Source of the DNA: an uncultured Roseburia sp.
GTDB taxonomy: Bacteria > Bacillota > Clostridia > Lachnospirales > Lachnospiraceae
Length of the DNA: 10,212 bases
Direction of reading: 5' to 3'
Assembly: GCA_947057405.1 (NCBI GenBank)
Contig: CAMSEJ010000054.1
Coordinates: forward strand, 1-10,212
Shown here: positions 1 through 5,203 of the stretch, piece after piece
Layout of the letters: every line of letters starts with the position of its first letter
Numbering within the stretch: position 1 is the stretch's first letter
Notes under the pieces: model-generated
What the model saw: the letters and a program-made list of their open reading frames with translations, nothing else
What the model was told of the DNA's origin: nothing
Databases searched by the model: none
Program-made: the position numbers and the translations under genes

Positions 1-27
1 TTTGTTAAAATCGTTTTGTAAATTCAT
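1..27 (-). CDS. 5' end of an unidentified protein gene (partial)
   Basis: An ATG at position 27 opens a minus-strand reading frame that runs off the left edge after nine codons (MNLQNDFNK). A Shine-Dalgarno-like AGAGG lies six bases upstream, and a good promoter sits at 63-91. No function can be assigned from nine residues. The start is supported only by the ribosome binding site and promoter. The gene appears to have its own transcription unit, separate from the VOC gene upstream of it. Confidence 0.45.
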
Positions 28-62
28 GACATTCCTCTTTTGGTAAATTATTTTGCAAAAAC

Positions 63-91
63 ATTTTACACGAAAGAGCGTTTGTTGTGAA
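63..91 (-). promoter_or_regulatory. Sigma-A type promoter for the gene entering at the left edge
   Basis: Read on the minus strand, a -35 box TTCACA (positions 91-86, five of six consensus bases) and a -10 box TAAAAT (68-63, five of six) are separated by exactly 17 bases in an AT-rich region. Transcription would begin near position 56, giving a leader of roughly 30 bases before the ATG at 27. Confidence 0.55.
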
Positions 92-163
92 TTTTTTATT
101 TTATAAATCTACTAAAAATTGCACCTTTTGTATAGTTTTCATTAAGTTCGCGCTTATGGGATG

Positions 164-185
164 CGGCCCTTTGCCGCAACTTTTT
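164..185 (+). repeat. Relic of the 3' terminus of an E4-like element
   Basis: This 22-base stretch, beginning CGGCCCTTTGCCGCAAC and ending in a T run, matches the 3' terminus of element E4 (9943-9965 on the minus strand) except for one missing C. No stem, core motif or second end is visible here, so it is either a remnant of a fifth copy or a short sequence shared for another reason. It can fold as a five-pair hairpin (GCGGC/GCCGC) followed by AACTTTTT, like a weak plus-strand terminator, but no plus-strand gene lies upstream. The surrounding 92-203 stretch otherwise shows nothing. Confidence 0.4.
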
Positions 186-203
186 GCGTCGGCGTTACAC
201 GCA

Positions 204-566
204 CTACATCGGCGTTCCCACCTCAATCAGATTCCCGTCCAAATCATAAAAACGAACCACTTTCTGCCCCCAGCTGTGCGTCATAGGACGGTTCACATAC
301 TGAATGGACGGATACAGCTTTTCCAGTTTCTCAAGAAACGCTTCGATATCCTGTTCTTCAAAATACAGTTCGCTGGAGTTGTGTTCCGGAACAATTGTTC
401 TTCCCAGAAACTCCTTCCATATTTTCTCGTCCTGAAGCACCAGGCCTTCCGTCAAAATCATATTGCCGTCATTATCAAGCACCATATCAAGACCGAACAG
501 ATCATGATAAAATTTTTTTGATCGTTCCATATCCTTCACAACAATCAAAATATTCTTTAATCTCAT
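204..566 (-). CDS. VOC superfamily (glyoxalase/bleomycin-resistance fold) protein
   Basis: A 120-residue single-domain protein of the vicinal-oxygen-chelate fold, soluble and cytosolic; the substrate is unknown. The N-terminal half opens with the typical strand-helix signature (KNILIVVKDMERSKKFYHD), followed by FGLDMV. The C-terminal half ends in the classic VRFYDLDGNLIEVG, whose final Glu is the usual metal or substrate ligand. The position often held by the first His ligand appears to be Asn4, so glyoxalase I activity is doubtful; a small-molecule-binding or resistance-type role fits the family equally well. I chose ATG 566 over ATG 590 because AGGAGG at 576-581 lies nine bases upstream of it and inside the longer frame. 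The gene follows the GrpB gene by 90 bases in the same direction; that gap holds a six-pair hairpin (CGGCTT/AAGCCG) and no convincing promoter, so co-transcription is possible. Confidence 0.9.
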   Translation of the reverse strand: MRLKNILIVVKDMERSKKFYHDLFGLDMVLDNDGNMILTEGLVLQDEKIWKEFLGRTIVPEHNSSELYFEEQDIEAFLEKLEKLYPSIQYVNRPMTHSWGQKVVRFYDLDGNLIEVGTPM

Positions 567-656
567 TGCCAGCTCCCTCCTGTTAATCATAAGAAAATCG
601 AATCCTCTTCTGCCGTCAAATCGGCTTTGTTCCGCCGCCCGATAAGCCGGAATCTG

Positions 657-1238
657 TCAGTACCTCCCTGCGTAAAGCCTTTTTGCCTCTGATGTCCATT
701 TCCGGACAAACCCTGTTTTTGCGTTCGTATAAGCATCCCTGTTATGTGCAAACTGCTTCCATAATTGCAGTTTCAGCATTTCATATTCTTTGGCTGTCTT
801 TCTATGCTCCTTCAAATAATCTCTGAAATACAATTCATCATTATCTCCGCTATAGCGAAGATGCACATGATAAACTTTGTCAGCAAAGCCGTCCTTCGTA
901 TATCCGCGATTCAATGAAATCCTGCCCGTTTGCGCCGACATACAAATAAATCCGTTCTGTTCCATTACCCTTGCAGGCTCCTGAATATCAGAACATTTTG
1001 ATACTTCAACCAATACATCCACAATATCCTTTGCCCAGATCCCGGATATTGCCGTACTTCCGATATGGCTGATTCTCTCAATCGGATACGCAGACAGTAC
1101 ATTTTTCAGAAAAGCCTCCATTTCATCATAAAACACATTCCACTGATCCTTATGCGCAACAAGAAATATGGGAAACCGTTCCCATAATTCTTCCAAAGAC
1201 AATTCCGACAGTTCTTTTTCCATCATCGCGTTCCTCAC
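657..1238 (-). CDS. GrpB family protein (UPF0157, nucleotidyltransferase-like fold)
   Basis: About 193 residues, slightly longer than the usual 170-180 of the family because of an N-terminal helix of about 25 residues. The diagnostic block RISHIGSTAISGIWAKDIVDV gives the GS...D-x-x-D pattern of the nucleotidyltransferase-like fold. The C-terminal half carries the family's YHVHLRY and the FRDYLKEHRKTAKEYEMLK helix. Members are cytosolic; a few are linked to CoA metabolism or antibiotic modification, but most have no proven reaction, so only the family is claimed. The GTG at 1238 is preferred because GGAGG (1248-1252) lies nine bases upstream. ATG 1226 or 1223, with a weaker GAGG, is the alternative. 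A promoter lies directly upstream, so the gene is probably transcribed independently of the transporter block. Confidence 0.88.
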   Translation of the reverse strand: MRNAMMEKELSELSLEELWERFPIFLVAHKDQWNVFYDEMEAFLKNVLSAYPIERISHIGSTAISGIWAKDIVDVLVEVSKCSDIQEPARVMEQNGFICMSAQTGRISLNRGYTKDGFADKVYHVHLRYSGDNDELYFRDYLKEHRKTAKEYEMLKLQLWKQFAHNRDAYTNAKTGFVRKWTSEAKRLYAGRY

Positions 1239-1276
1239 AAATTCATACCTCCGTGCAAACACACTCTACAGCAAAT

Positions 1277-1304
1277 GTTATATCTATAAATGTAAGCCTG
1301 CCAA
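1277..1304 (-). promoter_or_regulatory. Promoter of the GrpB-family gene, with -35 inside repeat element E1
   Basis: On the minus strand, TTGGCA (1304-1299, five of six -35 bases) and TATAAC (1282-1277, five of six -10 bases) are separated by 16 bases. Transcription would begin near 1270, about 30 bases before the GTG at 1238. The -35 box lies within the conserved outer flank of element E1 (GCCTGCCAAAACCG on the plus strand). Confidence 0.5.
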
Positions 1305-1404
1305 AACCGCAGTCAGCCAGAGGACAGGGGATGCGGCATTCGCACTGTAACAGGATTTAGCGGCTCTTAAGTATCCCCTGTCCTCTGGCTGACGGAACTT
1401 TGCC
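1296..1404 (+). repeat. Element E1: short form of the GTAG-foot hairpin repeat family
   Basis: Perfect inverted arms of 21 bases lie at 1312-1332 and 1373-1393 and enclose a 40-base loop. The loop contains the family core (TAACAGGATTTAG, then GGCTCTTAAG), which in this copy runs directly into the 3' arm. The 3' half of the inner stem and both GGA-loop hairpins of the longer copies are missing, so this is an internal-deletion derivative or a minimal form. Outer flanks GCCTGCCAAAACCGCAG (left) and CGGAACTTTGCC (right) match those of E4. The family's GTAG foot is GCAG here. A small TGCG/CGCA hairpin sits at 1332-1344. Polarity is plus, converging on the operon end at 1476. The remaining gap, 1405-1475, holds nothing recognisable. 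Confidence 0.85.
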
Positions 1405-1475
1405 AACATTATTCGCCGTAGCCTTATTATATATTGCATTTCATAAAAATGTAAAGCAATTCCGAACAATCAATC

Positions 1476-2141
1476 CTACCGCTGCAGCTCTTCCACCGAA
1501 AACCCCGCGCCAAGAAGCGCCTCTTTTGCCGCCTGCGTGTTCCTATACCCGTATATTTCAAGATACCCGCCCCGCACCCGGCATACAGAGCCGAATACCT
1601 GCTCCATCTGTCCCTTATCCATACAGACAATCCCCTCCGGCTCCTCCAAAATGCCGAACACCTTGCCCGGGCGCTCCTTCCCCATTTCATCCACCACCGT
1701 AATCCGAAGTTTCGGATACCCGGCAATCCAGGCTTCCACCTGCCCCTTCGTCGGGCCATACCCGTTCTGATCCGAAAACGCCGCAAAGCTGTCCTTCCCC
1801 AAAAACAGAGCCGCCGTATCCCCAAGCCTCACCGTATCCTCCGCATCCTTCCACCGCAGAGGAAACTCGTCCAAACAAACTCCTTTTAATTCCGTCTCAA
1901 GCGAATACCCCTCCAACTTCAGCGTTACATCCGCCGAAGCCGAAGGCAAAAACTGCCGGATCCCCAAAAAATTTGCAAACTCACCCACCACCGCCTGCGT
2001 CAGCTTCGACTGGGACCAAACCAGAAAACCATACGACCTCTGCTCCGACTGCCAAAAATCAAATCGTCCCTTCGCATACACAAACAAAAGCAGCGCCGCC
2101 CCAATCACCACAATATCCCTATACCGGTTTCGTTCCCTCAT
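1476..2141 (-). CDS. Single-pass membrane protein of the ABC cluster, function unknown
   Basis: A 221-residue protein. After a charged N-terminus (MRERNRYRD), residues 8-24 form one hydrophobic segment (DIVVIGAALLLFVYAKG), most simply an N-in anchor with about 195 residues outside. No lipobox or cell-wall anchor is present. The exported part alternates strands and helices. One stretch (DTAALFLGKDSFAAFSDQNG, then a GY-rich segment and VFGILEEPEGIV) reminds me of the extracytoplasmic domains of MacB/FtsX-type permeases, but this is a weak impression and I do not recognise the family. The gene overlaps the preceding gene by 23 bases, with AGGAGG about ten bases before the ATG, so it is translated from the same mRNA as the ATPase and the Ig-like protein. 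It is probably an accessory surface subunit. It is the last gene of the operon. Confidence 0.85.
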   Translation of the reverse strand: MRERNRYRDIVVIGAALLLFVYAKGRFDFWQSEQRSYGFLVWSQSKLTQAVVGEFANFLGIRQFLPSASADVTLKLEGYSLETELKGVCLDEFPLRWKDAEDTVRLGDTAALFLGKDSFAAFSDQNGYGPTKGQVEAWIAGYPKLRITVVDEMGKERPGKVFGILEEPEGIVCMDKGQMEQVFGSVCRVRGGYLEIYGYRNTQAAKEALLGAGFSVEELQR

Positions 2142-3765
2142 ACACCGTACCCCTCCTCTGATAATATTTCATACGTAAATACAGCCATATAATGATCAAA
2201 ACCAGCAAAAGAACAACAAAAAAAACAATCGTAATCCACCACTGATTCGTCTCCTCCTTCCGGTTATCCACCTTAAGCTCCACCGTTTCCGGCTTTTGGA
2301 TTGCAGTATGGAACGAAAACTCCTGCTGCGTCACATTCCCTTCCTCATCCTCAAAAGAAAAATAAACCCGGGCAGCCGTATCCCCGTACTTTTCCCTGCC
2401 GTCCTCCGCAAAATTCCCGTCCGCATCCATATCCAAAGTTCCCGCAAACACCCGGATTTCCCCGTCCGCCGACGTCCCCGGTTCCACATTCCCCAAAAAC
2501 ATTTCCCCTTCGGGAAACAGCCCCGCCGCCTCCATACGCACCCTTGCATTATAAAGAACGGCAAGCCCGGTATTCTGGACCTGAAACGAAAGCGTGCCCG
2601 TATCCGACTCATAAATAAGTTCCGGAAACGAAAGCCCCGAAAGCTGCGCCTTCTGCACCTGCCGGACAGACAGATAAACCGTTTCCGTCGAACTGTACGC
2701 ATTCCCCTTTTTATCCTCATACTCAAACTGAAGCTGCACCAAAGCCCGCCCTGCCGCAGCCTTCACCCCGGCTGAAATTACCTGGGACAAATCCATACTG
2801 CCCCCCGCGTCCACCCGTTCAAAATACCACGCCTGCTTATCAAAAAAAAGATCCGCCCCCTCATACAAAAGCGTCACCTTCACATTCTCCATCCCCTGAC
2901 TGCCGCTGCAGTTTTTCGCCGTCACCGTCCACACCGCACTGCCCCCCGCCTGCAAAGCCGTTTCCTCCGGCCGCCCGTTCCCTTCTCCACTCCCCTTCTG
3001 CAGATCCGTTCCATCCGGCTGTCCGTTCCCTTCTCCGCTTCCTTCCCGCGGATCCGTTCCCTCCGGCCGCCCGTTCCCTTCTCCGCTTCCTTCCCGCAGA
3101 TCCGTTCCATCCGGCTGTCCGCTCCCTGCCGCAGACACCTTCCGCAGACAACTCTTCACCAATAAAACCCTCGGCTGGCGCCAGACCTCCGCCTCATGCT
3201 CACCCGCCTCGCTCTCCTGCTGTCCCCCATCCTGCGTTCCTTCCTCCCTCGAAAACTCTTCACCCCCGGCCATACTTCCCCCCGAAACAGCCGACGGCTT
3301 CCCGTCCGAAATCTCCACATAAACCGTAAACTCCTGCGAAACCAATTCCTCCCCCACCTGTGCCCAGACCGTCAAATGCAGCGGATACTGCCCGTTCACC
3401 CGTTCCCTGCGCAGCCGAAGCTTACACCGGTACAAATACACGCCTGCACCCGATTTCTTCACCCGCTTGCGATAATTCCGAAACACAAACGGCGCATTCT
3501 CCTCCCGCTCAAACGACACCCCGACATACAGCGCCTCCTCCGAAAGCGGCGCCTTCGCCACAAACGGAACCACCAGCCTCAGCGTATCCTTCCTCACCGA
3601 AGGCAGATATCCCTTTGCAAACGACGCATTCATCCCCTCATATCTTCTTTCCGTATCAATCGAAACCAATCCCTCCGCCTGCACCCTCACAGAAGCCGTC
3701 CCCCCTGCCAGCAAACAGGCAATCGCCACCAAAATCCACCTCATCACACACATAGCCCGCATCAT
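2119..3765 (-). CDS. Ig-like (CARDB/NEW3-type) surface protein with signal peptide and C-terminal membrane anchor
   Basis: A 548-residue protein. Residues 1-30 are a Sec signal peptide (hydrophobic ILVAIACLLAGG, probable cleavage after VQA). Residues 31-160 form a beta-rich domain. About 160-275 is a low-complexity Gly/Glu/Asp/Pro linker that includes a 16-residue tandem repeat (about 212-270). Residues 275-500 look like two Ig-like domains of the CARDB/NEW3 kind, with recurrent patterns such as VQNTGLAVLYNARVRM and VEPGTSADGEI. Residues 509-530 are a transmembrane helix (WWITIVFFVVLLLVLIII...) with a short basic cytoplasmic tail. The product should project from the membrane through the wall zone. 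Its ATG overlaps the ATPase stop codon by four bases (ATGA) behind GGAGG, so the two are translationally coupled. Proteins of this architecture commonly accompany ABC-2 exporters; a binding or scaffold role is inference. Confidence 0.92.
   Translation of the reverse strand: MMRAMCVMRWILVAIACLLAGGTASVRVQAEGLVSIDTERRYEGMNASFAKGYLPSVRKDTLRLVVPFVAKAPLSEEALYVGVSFEREENAPFVFRNYRKRVKKSGAGVYLYRCKLRLRRERVNGQYPLHLTVWAQVGEELVSQEFTVYVEISDGKPSAVSGGSMAGGEEFSREEGTQDGGQQESEAGEHEAEVWRQPRVLLVKSCLRKVSAAGSGQPDGTDLREGSGEGNGRPEGTDPREGSGEGNGQPDGTDLQKGSGEGNGRPEETALQAGGSAVWTVTAKNCSGSQGMENVKVTLLYEGADLFFDKQAWYFERVDAGGSMDLSQVISAGVKAAAGRALVQLQFEYEDKKGNAYSSTETVYLSVRQVQKAQLSGLSFPELIYESDTGTLSFQVQNTGLAVLYNARVRMEAAGLFPEGEMFLGNVEPGTSADGEIRVFAGTLDMDADGNFAEDGREKYGDTAARVYFSFEDEEGNVTQQEFSFHTAIQKPETVELKVDNRKEETNQWWITIVFFVVLLLVLIIIWLYLRMKYYQRRGTVYEGTKPV
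2955..3130 (-). repeat. 48-bp in-frame tandem repeat (about 3.7 copies) encoding a surface linker
   Basis: Units lie at 2955-3002, 3003-3050, 3051-3098 and a partial one at 3099-3130. Each full unit encodes 16 residues of the type GSGEGNGRPEGTDPRE. Units 1 and 3 share one variant (RPE) and units 2 and 4 the other (QPDGTDL), so there is also a 96-bp higher-order period. It lies in the linker between the N-terminal domain and the Ig-like domains. Length change by slippage or recombination would keep the reading frame. Confidence 0.88.
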
Positions 3766-4394
3766 CCCTGCAGCCTCCCTCCGTCCATCTCAAACACCCC
3801 GTCGCACAAAATCCGAATATCCTCACTGTTATGGCTGGCCAAAAGAATCGTCTTCCCCCGTTCCTTCAGCTCCAGCAACAGCGCCCGAATATCACTCACC
3901 CCATGCTTATCCAGCCCGTTAAACGGCTCATCCAAAACCAAAAACTCCGGATCCTCCATAATCGCCTGCGCAATCCCAAGCCGCTGGCGCATTCCCAGAG
4001 AATACTTAGAAACCGCCTTTTTCAAATCCGGATCCAGCCCCGCCTTTAAAACCGCCTCCCGGATTTCCCTTCCTGAAATCTTCCCCTTAAGCCCCGCCAA
4101 AATCTCCAAATTCCGCATCCCGCTCAAATTCGTCAGAAACCCCGGCGTCTCAATAATCACCCCAATACTCTCCGGAAAATCAACCTCCACGCCAACCGTC
4201 TTCCCCGCAACACGTATCCTGCCCGAAGTAACCGGCAAAAACCCGCAGATACACTTCATCAAAACCGTTTTCCCCGAACCGTTATTCCCGCAAATCCCAT
4301 ACACCCTGCCCTGCTCCAACGATAAATCAATATCATCCAAAATCACATCATCACCAAACTTCTTCGTCACATGTTCCACTTCCACATAAACCAT
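3762..4394 (-). CDS. ABC transporter ATP-binding protein (BcrA/ABC-2 exporter type)
   Basis: A 210-residue nucleotide-binding subunit, complete but compact. Walker A GNNGSGKT is at residues 36-43, the signature segment YSLGMRQRLG at 131-140, Walker B FLVLDEP at 151-157 with D-loop NGLD, and the H-loop His at 188 in LLASHN. The Q-loop region reads IGVIIETPGF, with Glu where Gln is common, as in BcrA-like exporters. All catalytic motifs look intact. It would energise an ABC-2 permease; the only candidates in the window are the two membrane genes beyond elements E2/E3. ATG 4394 is the start: GGAGG lies eight bases upstream, while the longer frame would need a TTG at 4409 that overlaps this site. 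It overlaps the next gene by four bases. An A7G6 tract (4416-4428) precedes the ribosome binding site. Confidence 0.96.
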   Translation of the reverse strand: MVYVEVEHVTKKFGDDVILDDIDLSLEQGRVYGICGNNGSGKTVLMKCICGFLPVTSGRIRVAGKTVGVEVDFPESIGVIIETPGFLTNLSGMRNLEILAGLKGKISGREIREAVLKAGLDPDLKKAVSKYSLGMRQRLGIAQAIMEDPEFLVLDEPFNGLDKHGVSDIRALLLELKERGKTILLASHNSEDIRILCDGVFEMDGGRLQG

Positions 4395-4446
4395 AAACAA
4401 ATCCTCCAATCCAACAAAAAAAGGGGGGCGATTTGGGATAAAAGCG

Positions 4447-4685
4447 CCGTCCGCCAGGGGACAGGGCAGGCGGACAGGGCTGTGTTCAGGCGGTAAGGGG
4501 TTCTAAAGCATCCTGCGCCGTTTTCTCCCATGCGGACGGAACCGCCCTAAAACGCGCCATCCATGGCGCTTTAGGGCTTTGGCGGACGTCCTGTCCGCCA
4601 ATTCCTGGCTGTGTACGGATGCTTAAGAACCCCTAACCCCCATCACAATGCCCCGCCCGCCTGCCCTGTCCCCTGACGGACTACG
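4447..4685 (-). repeat. Element E2: full-length GTAG-foot structured repeat, in the ATPase leader
   Basis: Outer arms at 4449-4473 and 4657-4681 are complementary at 24 of 25 positions; the odd pair is a G-U wobble on the minus strand. The GTAG foot is at 4685-4681. The inner stem pairs 4497-4513 with 4617-4633 except for one mismatch, U-U on the minus strand. Between the inner arms lie hairpin A (4579-4601, minus-strand loop C-AGGAC-G) and hairpin B (4544-4577, loop C-AUGGAU-G in a GCGCC/GGCGC stem). On the minus strand the element points into the ATPase gene and ends about 50 bases before its start, so it could be part of that leader or a separate upstream RNA. No T-rich tract follows the outer stem immediately; CCCCCCTTTTTTT occurs about 20 bases further on. 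No open reading frame is preserved. Confidence 0.88.
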
Positions 4686-4917
4686 TTTTCCTAAATCTTA
4701 AGACAGAGGGTGCATGCTGTAGGTCGTCGGCTTAATCCTTCAACGAACTAAATAATTATATGTAGAACAGATAAAGTTCGCTGTAGTCGCTTAGACACCC
4801 TTCTACTCCCCAGTCTGTACGCTCCATTCTCCACTCTGCCGTACAACCGGCCAACACCGTCCACACTCCGGCGGCAACTTACCCCGGGCGCCACATCTCA
4901 GCCTGCGGGTTATGAGA
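4686..4917. other. Structured spacer between E2 and E3, no gene
   Basis: No coding frame with a ribosome binding site is visible. There are two nested inverted repeats: AGGGTG (4707-4712) with CACCCT (4796-4801), and CGAACT (4744-4749) with AGTTCG (4775-4780). There is also an imperfect direct repeat, CTGTAGGTCGTCGGCTTA (from 4717) and CTGTAGTCGCTTA (from 4781). On the minus strand a perfect -10 hexamer TATAAT lies at 4760-4755, without a convincing -35 box; it could give a transcript entering E2 and the ATPase operon. The rest, 4802-4917, shows nothing I can name. Confidence 0.4.
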
Positions 4918-5177
4918 AACGTAGTCAGGGAGAGCCTGCGGCAGAGGGGGTCTGCATTTGTGCATTGTGATTGGATTTAGAACATCTTAACAGCCCCGTA
5001 CAGCAGCCAGGAATCCACGGACACGGATGTCCGTGGAAGCCCTAAGGCGCCATGGATGGCGCGTTTAGGGCGGTTCCGTCCGCATTTAGAAAATTCAATA
5101 GGGCTGTTTAGAAGTTCTTAATCCATGAACACCGCACAAATGCGGACCCCCTCTGCCGCAGGCTCTCCCTGACGGAC
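4918..5177 (+). repeat. Element E3: full-length GTAG-foot structured repeat with a 40-bp outer stem
   Basis: The outer arms 4924-4963 and 5134-5173 pair over 40 positions with a single imperfection, a U-G wobble on the plus strand. The GTAG foot is at 4921-4924. The inner stem pairs 4973-4996 with 5101-5124 and has internal mismatches, including the two conserved U-U positions. Hairpin A is at 5014-5037 (loop C-ACGGAU-G) and hairpin B at 5039-5071 (loop C-AUGGAU-G in GCGCC/GGCGC). The polarity is plus, so it faces the end of the permease gene (stop at 5204), 27 bases away. Read from the minus strand the same stem would form at the end of the permease transcript, but without a U tract. Confidence 0.9.
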
Positions 5178-5203
5178 CCTTCCCCATACACCCGCACCCC
5201 CTC

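Noticed and set aside
164..185. Intrinsic terminator of a plus-strand gene
   Set aside because: No plus-strand gene precedes it, and its near identity to the E4 terminus explains it better.
572..652. Promoter for the VOC gene (TTGACG near 612-607)
   Set aside because: The only decent -10 (TATGAT) is 22 bases away, too far for a sigma-A promoter.
1236..1262. Longer GrpB start at GTG 1262
   Set aside because: No ribosome binding site precedes it, and the good GGAGG at 1248-1252 would lie inside the gene; GTG 1238 is better placed.
2955..3130. Possible CRISPR array
   Set aside because: The 48-bp units are contiguous without unique spacers, in frame inside a coding gene, and there are no cas genes.
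3196..4389. Long plus-strand open frame (397 codons)
   Set aside because: It is Arg/Pro/His/Ser-rich, lacks a ribosome binding site and lies opposite the ATPase and Ig-like genes, whose motifs are unmistakable.
4395..4409. ATPase start at TTG 4409
   Set aside because: The GGAGG motif overlaps this codon and is correctly spaced for ATG 4394.
4918..5177. E3 as a plain rho-independent terminator of the permease operon
   Set aside because: The stem is far too long and complex, no U tract follows it on the minus strand, and the same architecture occurs upstream of genes (E2, E4).
4447..5177. E2 and E3 as ends of one insertion sequence
   Set aside because: Only about 230 bases lie between them, with no transposase frame or remnant visible, and each copy is a complete palindromic unit.
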